Source of the DNA: Mansonella perstans
Lineage: Eukaryota; Nematoda; Chromadorea; Rhabditida; Onchocercidae
NCBI GenBank assembly: GCA_037074765.1
Contig: JBAMDO010000021.1
Coordinates: 1-64,000 of the forward strand
Length of the DNA stretch: 64,000 nt
Reading direction: 5' to 3'
Shown: piece by piece, positions 1-12,439 of the stretch
Layout of the letters: every line of letters starts with the position of its first letter
Numbering within the stretch: position 1 is the first letter of the stretch
Program-made: the position numbers and the translations under genes
The notes under the pieces: model-generated
What the model saw: only the letters and a program-made list of their open reading frames with translations
Told to the model about the DNA's origin: nothing
Database searches by the model: none

Positions 1-600
1 ACTAAATAGATTTTTAAATGTAAAAGTTTTATATGGAAAAAAGAACTGATTCACTTGTGAACGCAGCCAAATTTGGCTTAATAAAAAAAATTAAGAAAAA
101 AATTAATAAAAAAAAATATTAAAATTAACTTAATGAAAAAAAAAAATTTTGAATTAGTTCACTAATTCATTGGATAGATTTCTAAACGTAAACATAAATC
201 AAATTTCTTTGCTCAAAAAATTTTGAGAAAAAAAACGAAGGGGCAGTCAGTTCAAAGTACAAATTCACCCATTTATTTCATTGAATTCAATGAACATTAA
301 TTATATCAACTAATTATCAAATTATCTTTTAGCAAAATAAATTGTGTTTCGAAGATTCCTTAATTGAGTGATAATTGAAAATAGAAAGCGACAAGATTTT
401 GTCCTTTTTTTTTTTGCTAATTACCACTTCATTAAGTGTCACAATGAATAAGTGCAAATATCAATCAAATTGTTAGCAAACAAAATGTTCTTTCAAATTC
501 TTTACTTTAATTTATTTTCTTCGTGATTAATTGCTACCATTCACTTTTTAGTTTATTTTTTTACTTTGTTTCTTTTTTTGGCTGATAATTTAAAAGATAT

Positions 601-753
601 TTAAGAGTGATAAATTTATGTGGCATTGAGATTAATAAGTTCGTGTGGTATTTAACAATGATAAGTTTGAATAGCATTAAGACTGTTAACTTTAAATGGC
701 ATTAAGAGTGATAAATTTGAGCGGTATTTAAGAGGGTAAGTTTGAATGGCATT
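601..753. repeat. Degenerate minisatellite, about six units of about 25 bp
   Basis: Units resemble 'aagagtgataaatttgaat' followed by 'ggcatt'. Six diverged copies can be lined up head to tail. No coding potential is seen. Confidence 0.6.
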
Positions 754-913
754 TAAAAATATTTTGACATTTGCTGCTCTGAAATGAAAAAACTGAAACG
801 CATAAATTAAGGTTTTAATTTGGTCTTGTGTTGAGACTTTGATTTTTCAAAAAAAAAGCGAAATTTACATATTTATCAACTTAGCCTTAGCGATTAAAAT
901 GTACGTACATAAA

Positions 914-942
914 ACACACACATGCACAAACACACACATACA

Positions 943-1007
<65 letters not shown>

Positions 1008-1030
1008 CCACACACATACACATATACACA
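914..1030. repeat. (CA)n microsatellite
   Basis: A nearly pure CA/TG tract, with CATA interruptions at both ends. The pure core runs from about 951 to 1003. Confidence 0.95.
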
Positions 1031-1189
1031 CTTTATTTTGCCTTGTTGTATACAAATAGAAAACTTTGGCAATAAAGTAATTTTATCCTTGGCTCAAGCC
1101 TTGTCTGAAAAAGTAACATCTATTTGGCAGATATTACTTTATCCCCAAATAAAAAAGTATTATGCATTGTTAATAGCTGGTCGGTTGTT

Positions 1190-2030
1190 TAATTTTCTCA
1201 CTAATATTTAATTTATTTATTTTAAACACTTGCGTGAGGTGTGAGCTGCGTTGGTAGTGTTTTATGCTTTCAGCATGGTCTACTATACCAGAAAAAGGCC
1301 TCAACCAAAGCATCAAACAAAGTATGCCCAGAGTCCAGAGCCAGGATAAGCTCATTGGCTTCTAGAATGCAACCATCTAGGAGAAGAAAAGCTCTTACTT
1401 AAAACTCGGCAGATGGACTCGCTCAGCTTAGCTCTGTAAGGCCATTTATCTAGGAAAAAGATACTCTAATCAAAACCTATGGCCAAAGGATTTCGCTGTC
1501 ACCGTCCAAACTTGTTAGGCCATAGCAAATGAACTTCTAGTGAGGTAATGCGCAGGGCAGTTCTGCGCAAACGCTGCACGCGCTTAAAAAATTCACTAGG
1601 GCAAGCTCAAGCTTGCTGAACCCAATGGCGCTGGATAGGGCACGTCTCTAGGATCTCCAGAATCACTGTCTTCTTAAGATTGTCCTGTATGGCGAACTTG
1701 TCACCTGCTCCTGAAAGGTGCTGCTAAAAAGCGATATAAAGACTGCTTCCTAAAACAGTATCTTAGCCTCAGTCAAACTGGCTACCGCAAACAGTCTACT
1801 CCAACATTCAATCAGAAGTAATGGAGACACATAATCTGCTTGTTTCATTTGAAATTATCTATAGAATCAGTGCCGAGAAGAGATGTCGCTAATCAGACTT
1901 TTTGCTATACCATCATATGTAACTATACTTGCTTATCCTGTGCTGGCTTTCTTAGTCACAAGTGAGTCTGTGTTAAACGTGGATGAAATCTGTAAGCGAA
2001 GCCAAGCCACGACGACAAGCTGTTAATTTG
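1190..2030 (+). mobile_element. Decayed non-LTR retrotransposon fragment (reverse-transcriptase 3' end)
   Basis: This block is clearly richer in G and C than its surroundings. On the plus strand, broken frames give pieces typical of the C-terminal tail of endonuclease/reverse-transcriptase LINE proteins: 'WRWIGHVSRISR' near 1627-1662, 'GAAKKRYKDCFLKQ' near 1718-1760, 'WRHII' near 1825, and a C-x2-C-like zinc-finger remnant 'CNYTCLSCAGFLSHK' near 1920-1965. Stops and frameshifts interrupt every frame, so the copy is dead. The 5' half (1190-1560) has the same composition but I could not assign it to a protein. The element sits just upstream of the G-patch exon, so it was probably tolerated inside an intron. 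The family (CR1-, RTE- or jockey-like) is not resolved. Confidence 0.6.
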
Positions 2031-2151
2031 ATTTTTTGACCTAGTGGTCATACGGCCGCTTGCGTAAGTTTGTGTACGGTTTTTTTAGCTTATTTTTTTT
2101 TAATTTTATTTTTCAAATCTTTATATTTCTTACTTGAATTAAAAATTTTAG

Positions 2152-2536
2152 GATTTTTTGAAGCAGACGAATGCTGTGAGCAGTGATGTGGGCTTGAAAT
2201 TGATGCAGAAAATGGGTTGGACGCTTGGTGAAGGCCTAGGGAAGGGGAGAGATGGTCCTCTTGAATCGCTAGTTTTGGACATTAAATCGGACAGGAAAGG
2301 TTTGTGAATAAGTTGCTTTTTAGGCAATTTGTTTCAGTTGTGAAGCTGACATGCTCACGATGACACACAGTTGTGAAAGACTCATTTACTGTAAGATTTT
2401 GCTTTATGCAGTTTTATGAACGAATATTTTTATCAATTTGTATATATCGCTTTCCAGCTGCTATCAGTGCATTTTAGGTTTGGTGGCAGCAGGCATGCTC
2501 GAATTCTGCAAAAAATTTAGCTGGTATGACTTTTGA
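2152..2536 (+). CDS. G-patch domain protein, last two exons (partial gene)
   Basis: Two exons, 2152-2299 and 2478-2536, join in frame (split glycine codon) and end at TGA. The first follows a 'ttttag' acceptor and ends before 'gtttgt'; the second follows 'attttag'. The 67 residues contain a clear G-patch: 'GLKLMQKMGWTLGEGLGKG', then 'PLESLVLDIKSDRKGLVAAG', and a short tail ending FSWYDF. G-patch modules bind and activate DEAH-box RNA helicases or contact RNA, usually in splicing or ribosome assembly. The 'KxDRKGL' ending resembles the SON-type G-patch, but SON identity is an inference. Upstream exons must lie beyond the retrotransposon or outside the window. An AATAAA at 2876-2881 could be the poly(A) signal. 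The gene is convergent with unc-38. Confidence 0.8.
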
Positions 2537-4299
2537 CTTATTAACTTTTTTGTATAACTTCGAAACTCTCTAACATAAATCACTACAAATCTTTGTGAAA
2601 AAGATAAAACCTTTCTGAAGTGTCTTGGTTTTGTAAGTTGTACTTCAAACGCATGATAAAGTAAAATAGTCATTTACTGCAGTCATTAACTGTATCGCTG
2701 TAGGATTTACTGTAGAAAATCATTACTGTAGGAAAATATCCGGAATCTGTTCTCAAAAAAACGATGGCATTACCCACAGTTCACATGTTTGGACAGGGGT
2801 CATCAAATCGCAGATTTCTGGGAAAGGGAGAGAATATATATATATTTCCAGCTAGCTTTTAACTCACTGGATTTTAATAAAAGCTCAAGCATATCAGTTA
2901 TATGATTGAAATATTTATCCGATATCGGCTATATGATTGAAATGGTTGTCCGATAGAGATAATATTGTATATAATTTTTTATGCATTACAACAACTGAGC
3001 AAACTTTGTTAAAGTTTTTTAGATTAGTTCTTTGATTATTTAATAATTGCTATCTAACAAATACAACGGAATGTGCTAAGCAGATACTTTCACATCAATA
3101 GCATTATGAATGGATTCAATCCGGAATTCATCCGTTTTTGCTAAATAAGATTGAAAAGAGAAGTTCAATAAAATTTCAAATGATTTTTTTTTCTTGCGTA
3201 CGTTGAAGTGGTTTGGAAAGTCTTTGAAAAATGTTTTAAAATTTGGAGAACATTTAACAACTAGACAGTTTTAATGTTAATAGCTGATTTAGTTGATTCA
3301 GATGACAGCAAGCTGACTTCAAAAATTATCAATCTCGAAATAATTAAAATTTGACCGAATTAAACCAATTAATTAACTAAAATGATTTTTCACTGATTTT
3401 TTTCTACATCTCTTCAATTGAAAACAAGCTATGAATAGTAATATAGTTGAAATTTCATAAATTCCTTGTAACCGTCATCATTACCTCTCCTTACTTGTAC
3501 TGTACAGAAACATTTGGCACATTTTATTACCATTCATTTACTTAATAACTTGTTCCTAATTAACTGATTTCAAGTGATGTTGGTTAAGCAAAAAAAAAAA
3601 ATAAAAAACGAAAATCAATATAGATTGTTGTTATAGTTCATGCGATTTCATTTGTATGCTTCTAATTTGCTGGAATTTGTTCGTTCAGCTCTGTTAGTTG
3701 TTTGTAGATGAAGCATTATTTGATTAAACTAATTGGACAAGTTTCATTATCTGCAAATTAGAAGCATACAAATGTAAGAATCCGAGAGATTATTTGATGC
3801 GATCAAAATTTTTTTAAATCAATGAAAAAATTTAAAAAAAAAAATTAAAATTAATTCTCCGTATATCATTTTCAAAATTCTTCCATTTGTCCTGAAAAAA
3901 GAAAAAAGGCCTATATTAGCCGGAAATAGAGAGAAGGCTAATATAAATTGAAATGCCATTCCTTCTTTATCATTTATTCAAAAAGTCTTAATAAATTCAT
4001 TTCTAATGTTGAATCTTTTCTAACAAAATATTATATAACAAATCAAGTTAACTTTATCAAAAACTTTCTGCTTCCTTAACATTTCGAGAAGTTACATCCT
4101 GAAAATGATCTATCATTATAGTCTTTTCCCAATTATTTATTTTATTAAGGCATTTTTCTTTCAAATCATCATTCTCAAATTATATTCCATTATGCACAAT
4201 ATGTTGCAATTAATAAATTCTAAAATCTGTCTGGAAACGTAAAAAAGGTGAACATTAATTAGTGATTATTAATCTTGCTGTACTTCTTCAATTCATTCT
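2537..4299. other. Convergent intergenic region between the G-patch gene and unc-38
   Basis: No exon was recognised. It contains a short tandem duplication of 'tatatgattgaaat' at about 2895-2965, a perfect 22-bp inverted repeat (3649-3774), a 10-bp hairpin (3912-3945) and likely poly(A) signals: AATAAA at 2876 on the plus strand, and on the minus strand the complement of 4141-4146, about 155 nt past the unc-38 stop. Confidence 0.6.
3649..3774. repeat. Perfect 22-bp inverted repeat with 82-bp loop
   Basis: Left arm 3649-3670 and right arm 3753-3774 are exact reverse complements (starting 'catttgtatgcttct'). The next base on either side breaks the match. It could be the ends of a tiny MITE-like element or a transcribed hairpin. 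No flanking target-site duplication is obvious. Confidence 0.85.
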
Positions 4300-7200
4300 T
4301 TAAGTTATATTTGTGGACTGATATTGCGAATCGATTGCTTGTCGAGTGTCATAAAGTGATGGTGCCTGCAATAGAACAAAGTGCCTTGATATTGATATAT
4401 CATGGAACTGAAAGAAGTAAATTTAGGCTTGTTCTTAATTTAGACCTAATAAATAGTATAAATTCTATACGTGTGTTAGATTAAAAGTTATAAAAAAATA
4501 CATTTATTCTATTTTGTTTAAAAATTTTAAAGATCCTGAAAATTATTGATTAAAATTTACCTGAAGCAGAATCGTAATGGTTCCTCCAAAACATGCAATG
4601 GATAGAAGTAGCAAGAATAATCGATCTAGTACCGTCGCAACATACTCCCAGTCTTCATCTATCTAAATTAATCAAGTTGTTTACCAAATAAACATACAAT
4701 TAAAAAAAAAATTGAATATTTTGATTGCTTCACTCACTTTAATCATCTTTCTCATCTGATCAACTAATCCTGATTGTTCCTATCATGATAATTACGTAGT
4801 CATAGTTAAAATATCCAATTGGTCCTCATCAGTATTATGCAGTTAACTTCTAAAAAATATCCTGTTAGGCAGACAGAATTCTCAGACAAGAAAAAAATTA
4901 CAACAATGATACAGAATATATTTCTGATTTATTTTTTTTACACTACTACTGCTTGTAAACTGCAATTAGGATATCTAGTTGGACGCTTTAGTAATATCTG
5001 GTTAAATTTCCAGAAGATATTCTGTCAGATTCCTTGATGAAAAAAAAGCCACAGAAGAAAAATTGCTTTACCCTGGTATCTCTATCTTTCTTCTTTAGTA
5101 GTTCAGCAATAAAGCAAATATTTTCGAATGCTTTTACCACATGTGGTGAATAATATATTTTCTGAATTCGATCATTCAATCCAGACGGAATTAAACTTTC
5201 GTCTTTTCGTCTAACTGTATGTTCATGATAGTTCATTATGATCGGTTCATCTATAAAGTGAACTTTAGATATAATATTTGATTTCATTCATTGCTTTTTA
5301 AGTCTTTCTGACTCTTCTTATATAAGATTCATTTATCTTTTCGCTTTTTTTTTCTGTGCAACAATACCAAAAATTGCTTTTCTATAAATCAGAAATGTAA
5401 AGCAACAAAATTCTGTTCAATTACGATGAAGATTAGTACATGAATTGTCTATTCTAAATTATTCCTTAATCTTTGTTTCTTATTCCTATCTTTACTTGCC
5501 GTATTTTTTACATTTTTTTTTCTTTTCAATCTTACCTTTACAAAGTAAATTGCTAGCATTGTGCACTGGTCGTTGCATAAACAAAAACTTAGGTAATATC
5601 TTAAGAAAAAACCATTTTATCCATTGAGGCATACGATGCGTCGTAGGTTTTCGAAAATGCAAATTCAAAGCTGTAATTTTTAATTTTCAATGAAATTAAT
5701 AATGTTGCTTTTATGATTTTAATTTGAATATTAAAAAAAAGGCTTGGATACCAGTGATATGAGATACTACTGACAATAAGCAATACTCTTCAAACATTTG
5801 CTCCCCTGAGATTTAGAAGAGATTCAGAAAAATGTTTAACAGAGATTCAGAAAGCAGAAGAATGTTGAACAAAAATTCAGAAAAGATTTAGAAGATAGAA
5901 GAATGTTTAGCAAAGATCCGGACAAATTCAGAAGGCAACGAATATATTAACATTGTTTAATCATCTCCAGTCATAACCTATACTTGAAACCTATACTTCT
6001 GTACTCTAAACATTCAGGCATGACAATTAAATTAACAAAATAATAGACAGTGTTTGTGTCTAAAATTCGACGATATCCATAATGAGTTCATTCTTGATAA
6101 TGGATTATAAGGCTTGTCAAGATTTTTACGCACTGATCTCAAAATCCATTATTATCTTTGGGCTTTTTTTTTAAATTAACATTCATTTGTCTCTAATTAA
6201 TCAGCAATTATATTTTACAAAATTTTAAACTTTAAATTTAATAAATTCAAAAAAAAATCCAAAAATTTGTGTAAAACTAACATATAACAGTGACAATAAC
6301 ACTAAGTGTGACCATAACCATTGTAAATAATAAATATTTACCGATTAATGGTATACTAATACTGGTAGCCGGGATAATTTCGGTCTGAAAACAAAACAAA
6401 GAAGATGAAAAATTAAAATTTGCTGAAAAATTAATTTCTAATTTAAAATTCAAATCAAAAAATAATTTTTTTTAGCACACATATTTGAATTGAATTATTT
6501 TTTTTTTTAAAATAATTATAGAAAAACAATTACTAATGTTATTTTAAAATATAAATTTTGAAATAAAAAAGATTAATTATTTAATTTCCAATAAAACTAA
6601 CCAATAATAAGTAGAAAACAGTTATGGTGACAAGGATTGATATGCACAGAGTGATCTTTTCACCGCTATGTGATGGTAAGTAGAAGACAAGAATGGTCAG
6701 AAATGATATGCCAACACATGGGAAAACCAAATTTACTGTATAAAATAATGGTTTTCGACGTAACTCCAAATAATACTGAAATTTATCAAATTAAAATTCA
6801 AATTAAAAAAGGTAATTTTTTTTTAAAATACATTTATTTAGATCAGATCAATTTATCGATTTGATTTCAACTTTTCAGATCAATCTATTGATTTAACTTC
6901 TTTTTTTTTGAAAGTTAAATCTTTCTTAAATAATTATTGGAAAAATAATTATTGTTATTGTTTTAAGTTAAATGCATAATTTGAATGAAAAATTTGGAAA
7001 TTTTTGAAATTGAAAATTAGAATTTCAAGCTTACCATTATGTCAATATAATCACCTGGGCGACAACTTGAGTAATTTTTAGCTCTTCTCTTTGCAACACG
7101 TGATATGATATCCCATTCTACTGATGGATAATAATCCGAAAGATCTAAATATGATATGGCGTGTGAAATATCATGTGAATTAAATGAAGTAAACATATGA

Positions 7201-9284
7201 AAAGAATTCATTGGTAGAAATAACGTGTAAAATATCACGTGATTTAAGTGAAGTAACGTATGAAACAAATCAGTTAGCAAATAAATATTTCCTTAATGAA
7301 ATTTTGATTATCACTGCTTAATGGCTATGCGATTATTGTGGCCTATAAAGAAGAGAATGGATTTTGTTACACAAATGTAATGTTATTTCATTACAATAAT
7401 TTAAATTTAATTAGTTTTTAATAGTTAATGCGTGAAAATCGTGCATTTTTTCAATTCAATAAAATATAAAATAGCCAAAGTTTTGAAAAACTTATTTTAA
7501 CAGCAAAATCAAAAAATTAAACATTAGTTTTTTTTTCAAATTGTTACATGTAATTTAAATCCTGAAAGAAATTAAATTAAATTAAATTTGAAATTATTCG
7601 AAAAATAAGTGTGATTTTTTTCAAAGAAGCTACGTACCAATTCCATCATCAACAATGGTAATATTATACACTTCACCATTTCCATTAACTTCTAGCTCAT
7701 AATGTGGCTCACTGCCGCCTAATAATTCCAAATCCAATAAATCTTGCGAGTAAGTCCACGAACCAAACTATGAATTCTTATTTTATTTTATTTTTTTATC
7801 TCATTTTGAAATTTTTCATAAATCACAAAAAATGTACAAATTAAAATACCTTAAAATGACAACGTTGCTGATCAAATGGAAACCTGTAACAATTAATTTA
7901 TTATTAAATTTTTTTTAATTTTTAAATAATTTTATGTGAACTAATTAAATTGACACAAATAAACTTATTTAAAAATGTTGCTTAAATTTCATTCTTAAGT
8001 ATAAAATCCTAAAAAACAACGAATACATTAAAATTAATAATTTTTTGGTAGTCTAAAAATATTTATTGCGAAAAAAGTAATTGGAATACCATCTGACATC
8101 GATTTGGCACAAAGTTTTAAATATGGCTGGTGGCTCCCATGTCACTTGGCCATCATATCGTAGAGTTGCTTTTGTGCTAATTGTTATGTTGTAATTACTA
8201 TTAGCACTATAAAACAAACAATGAAAAGTGTAAATTCACGTTGCATGAAATCGTTTTTCTTTAAATTAAAACTTACCCATACATTATTGCTTAATTATTC
8301 CTTAATTAGTAACTTTGTGCATTAGTTAATTTTAATTGATCAGATTTTAATTTAATCATAAACAAAAGCTAATTTTTGAGAAGAAAATCATATGTATCAA
8401 TTGGAAAAAAATTTCGAACATCGCTTAATATTTTTAAAAAAAAAAAAAGATAAAAGAATACCAAACAAAATTAACATTTTCCATTAAAAATTAATTACTT
8501 ATTATATAGGACAATATCGGGGACCCAAATCGTTTCATATGGTACATACAGTACATTTACACCACCGTAATTTTTTGGATTCCATGAAAGTTTCTTGTCG
8601 ATCCAAACTTGTTTAAGCCAAACACTACATGTCATTATTTGATCAATTTCATGCTAAATAGAAAATTATTAATAAAAGGAAGTTATTTTATTTTCTTTTT
8701 TCTTTCTTTTTTTTTTTTTGTAAAATAGTATTACGATGTATGATACTAATTACAGTATCTTTTTTGAGATTAGATTATTCAAATACTTAGAGGATGAAAT
8801 AAAATTTGAAAACTTGATACTGTCATTAGTATCGCAACTATCGTAATATTATTTTTGGACTTGAACTTTTGTTGATCTAAATTATTAATTTAACATTTTG
8901 GGAATCTAAATTATTAATCAAAATCCATATTTTGAAATATTTAATCAAACTTTAGGAAAGTAAAAGAAATAAGAAAAAGATAGTAATATACCTGTAATAA
9001 AGTTTTATACATGAAAAAAAAAAAAAACAAATTTATTAAGGCTATATTAATAAATGTTTTATGTAAAATCTTACAACATCAATGATTTGTGAAAGTCGTA
9101 ATTTTAGTTTGATAGTTATCGGTTTATTAGCTGACGGTGCTGGTCGTCGATGTCTATTGTAATCAGCCATCAAATCATCATGCAATCGTTTTGCATCTTC
9201 ATTATAGTATACTGTTGTTATTGTTGTTGCTGTTGACATCAGTACTATTGCTACGGAAAATACCAATCCATTAAGATTAACCAT
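4300..9284 (-). CDS. unc-38: Nicotinic acetylcholine receptor alpha-type subunit (UNC-38 orthologue)
   Basis: Twelve exons join in frame to 504 residues (C. elegans UNC-38 is about 511 from memory). Exons on the minus strand: 9284-9075, 8653-8499, 8206-8090, 7883-7850, 7767-7638, 7144-7035, 6775-6602, 6384-6282, 5670-5536, 5250-5072, 4662-4561, 4365-4300. The protein has a signal peptide (about 1-25), an extracellular ligand domain with 'WVPDIVLYN' (loop A) and 'FGSWTY' (loop B), and a Cys-loop with C155 and C169 exactly 13 residues apart. TM1 (about 263-284), the channel-lining TM2 '[20 protein letters not shown]', TM3 (about 320-345), a short cytoplasmic loop and TM4 (about 461-483) follow. 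'[20 protein letters not shown]' before TM4 is a strong UNC-38 signature. UNC-38 is an essential subunit of the levamisole-gated muscle receptor with UNC-29, UNC-63 and partners. Oddity: loop C reads '[10 protein letters not shown]', so the vicinal cysteine pair of alpha subunits is C243-R244. The start of the exon at 5250 could also be a few codons upstream. Confidence 0.93.
5812..5945. repeat. Tandem repeat in an unc-38 intron, about 30-bp units
   Basis: Diverged units built from 'gattcagaa' and 'gaatgttta' repeat about four times between the exons at 6282-6384 and 5536-5670. Several units contain 'ttcagaa' on the plus strand only, so they are not acceptors for this minus-strand gene. Confidence 0.55.
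8722..8855. repeat. Imperfect 38-bp inverted repeat in unc-38 intron 1
   Basis: The arm at 8722-8759 ('attacgatg', 'gatactaatta', 'cagtatc') pairs with 8816-8855 with only a few mismatches. The loop is about 56 bp. In the unc-38 primary transcript this would fold into a long stem. It may be a MITE-like insertion. Confidence 0.7.
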
Positions 9285-9291
9285 GTTTCTG
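9285..9291 (-). promoter_or_regulatory. Putative trans-splice (SL1) acceptor before unc-38 ATG
   Basis: On the minus strand the sequence 'caaatgcag' is followed by only AAAC and then the ATG at 9284. A strong acceptor four bases from the start codon, with no upstream exon seen, is the usual layout of a spliced-leader site in nematodes. Confidence 0.5.
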
Positions 9292-10435
9292 CATTTGTGG
9301 TTACATTACTCATTAATGCTTAATTCAATCATAAGATCATATCCTCTAATTGATAGTTTTGTTTAATTACACAATCGTACTTCATATTCTCTAATTAATA
9401 GCATTTGTAACTAAGTACAAAGTGCTTCACACTTCTAACTGATAGCGTTATAATTAAACACAGTATACCGTAAAGAGCAGGAAGAAAAAGCAATTTATCT
9501 TTGCCTGGCATTCTGAAAAATTTGAACATTTAAATAAATGAAAAAATTAAAAAAGCAATCTGTCTGGCTTTTTTTTCTTTTTGTTCTTGACGTTTATCAG
9601 TGATGCACTATCTTATGAGATTCAATGAGAATGAGAAAAACAGTTGAAATGATTTAATTAAATTCAAATTTGTAAACAGAATAATGACTATGCGTAAATA
9701 AAATTGCGAAGTTATTAGTGAATAAAATTATAATCAAATTGGCAAACGATAATCACTCTGTAATCAAAAATATTCCTTTTAGCTTAAATAAAACTTTGAA
9801 ACAGATATTTGGATCACTTATCACTTGATAAGTTTGAACTAACCAAAATAAATGTCCATTAAAGAAATGAATTTAAAATCGGAAATTATTTGAGAAGTGA
9901 AAGACCGGATCAGAAAATTTTTTTTTACTCCAAATCTGGAAGAAGTTCATTCAATAGAAAGAATTATAACGATTAACGAAGAATTAGGACGATGAAATTC
10001 AAAAAGCATAATTGTGTTCTAAAGGATTATTTAGAAATTTAAAATAAAGTCGAAATGAAGTAGTGATAAGAGAGTGCCAGGGGGATAAGATAAGATAATA
10101 TCGTTGCAAATTTACATCAACTGAAAGCTGAAACTAGAAAAAAAGAATGGCTGAGGTTTTGAAGAAATATGATCCGTTTTTTCATCTTTCTTGTTGCCTA
10201 ATCTTCAACATTATACATCAACTAATTTTTCTTAACATTTTAAAAATTAAGGCATTCACGTTGTTGCTATTGAAATATTTAAATGCTAAATTGAAATAAT
10301 TATCAATTTATTAATTACTCATTAAAATTATGAAAAAGAATTGAACAATCCATCTCTCACATCATTTATATTTTTGTGGTTGCTGATGGGAGAATGCAAG
10401 GGTTGGTGGAAAAAGACAAAAGTACAAATGAATTT

Positions 10436-10895
10436 CAAAATGAGGTTGAACTTGAGTGCTTTATCACTAGCAGTTGTTTATGAATGACTGATAATTAATT
10501 AATAATTACTTAGAAGACAAAAAAAGTTGTTTTCTGGTGAAATCCTATGAGAATGCAACAGTTTCTTAATCTATCAGCTTGATATTTTGACCGTGATAGA
10601 GTAAATAAATGAATTAAATGATATGTCAAAAATCAATATACTATATTGTAATATGCTGTAACATTATGAATACTAAAATGTGGTAGATTGTTTTTACATC
10701 TACTTGAATATTATTAAATTTTGAGAAGTTTTGACTGAGGTAGAAAATGAGATTGTGCTTGGATAGTTTGTCACTAGGAGTTGCTTAATTCATTGATCGC
10801 CATGAGCAGTAATTAACTAGTAATTAATTAAAGTATAAAATTTGTTTTCTTACGGAATCCTATGCGAATGCAACAGTTTCTTAATCTACTAGAAA
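10436..10895. repeat. Diverged direct duplication, two copies about 310 bp apart
   Basis: Copy one (about 10436-10590) and copy two (about 10745-10895) share blocks such as 'gaatgcaacagtttcttaat' and 'tcactag(c/g)agttg', in the same order. Copies differ at many positions, so the duplication is old. Confidence 0.65.
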
Positions 10896-12439
10896 TATAT
10901 AAAAATAAATATACTGTGATAGATAGTATGCCGTGATACTATACTGTAATATATTGTGATATTTAGTATACTATACAGTGATGAATTCTTTTAATAATTT
11001 CTTTTCTTCCGTGAATATTATTAAGATAAATTTCTTTTCTTCCTTAAATATTATTAAGTTTTGAGAAAATGTACGTTAATTAGCACATTTCATAAACTAC
11101 TGGATAACATGATGAATACTGCACTCAGTGAATGGCATTTTAAATAATTTTCTAGAATACGATAAGAAAACATTTCGATTTTTGGCAATTTTAAATTTCA
11201 TGCGATTAGTAAATGTGAGATTTTTTAAAGTAATCATTAAATTCACCATTGATTGGATGAATTTAAATTAAGATTTTGAGATGAAAAGAAATTTAGAATT
11301 AAAATTAAAAAATTAAAATTAAGAAATTAAAATTCTTTAGAATTAATTTAGAATTAAAAATAAAAATTTAAAATTAAAATTTAGAACAATGTACTTATGT
11401 ACATTAATCGATAATGATACATTCCAAAAAGTTGTCAGATGAAGTGTAATAGTTATGAAGCCAAGAAGCCAAGCTGCCAGTTTGATTGATGAGCCCACTC
11501 ATTTTTTCTCGTCATTACTTCATAATAACATCTCCATTAAACAAAAGAACCAATGAAATTCTAATTTCTGAACTTAGTAATTATGTTCTTGATATAAATT
11601 TTTTTGATATGGTTTTTTGATATTTTGATATTGATATAGTTTTCATTAAATGAACGAAGGTTTTTTTTTTCATATTCCGGCAACAATGAGTGGGAGACAA
11701 AGGAGTTCAAGGTTATTTAATTTGAAAAAATAAAAAATTACTTCGTCGTTTTGTGCTTTTAAAACAACAAGAAATGCGCAAATGTTTTTTACTTATTCCG
11801 GAAACGATTAATATTTCTGGAATAAGAAGAAAGTTTATCAATAGTTCCTCGGTTCTCTCTTTGACCCCCTCTCCCTCTCGCTTTCTCTCTCTCTTTCTCC
11901 ATTTACCCCACCTACAAATTCATATTTTTTTAAGAAAAAAGCGAAAAGAATTTAAATTTCAATGACAATTGTTGATTAATACTATTACATACAAACATGC
12001 AACTCATACGCCAAATGAGTAAAATTACAAATGTTTATTTTTAAAAAAAATATTAAAAATTTTTTACTTCTAATTCAGAAACTGAAATAAATAAACAGGT
12101 CAATTAATAATTAATTAAGTTTGAAAGTAAATTAATAAATTCCCGTTAATTACTCAATCGCCATTTCTAAGCTGCTTAATTGTATTCTTTTTCAATTGGT
12201 TACTTTTTAACGATTGGAAAATATTTGCCAGTGATTGTATAATAGTAAAGTAGCTTTTAAATAATTGTCACCAAACTTTTTTCTCCTCTCCTCTTATGTT
12301 TGATAAAACTTTCCAAGCAAGACTTTACGATCACGATGACATATTTAATATGAACGAAAAAAAAAATTGTATTTGTGTTTATGATTCACAGCAAAGCGTG
12401 TCGGCCATAGTGTATGGCTGTATGAATGTTAATATTTAT

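Larger units (their letters stand above)
1..1190. other. Non-coding AT-rich stretch, probably intron of the G-patch gene
   Basis: I see no exon here. The stretch holds a minisatellite (601-753) and a CA dinucleotide tract (914-1030). The two open frames across the CA tract are pure histidine-threonine or valine-cysteine repeats and are not genes. Because the G-patch exon at 2152 begins at a splice acceptor, this region is best read as intron of that gene or sequence upstream of it. Confidence 0.5.

Noticed and set aside
839..1075. Open frames on both strands across the CA repeat
   Set aside because: They translate only a CA/TG microsatellite and its edges.
1190..1600. Possible bacterial endosymbiont insertion because of higher GC
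   Set aside because: No bacterial gene frame can be read, and the adjoining sequence is clearly a non-LTR retrotransposon.
4275..4484. Plus-strand open frame over the unc-38 last exon
   Set aside because: It is a shadow of the minus-strand exon 4300-4365 and its intron.
10735..10750. 'tgaggtag' resembling the let-7 family seed
   Set aside because: The following bases do not match a let-7 RNA and no hairpin arm is seen.
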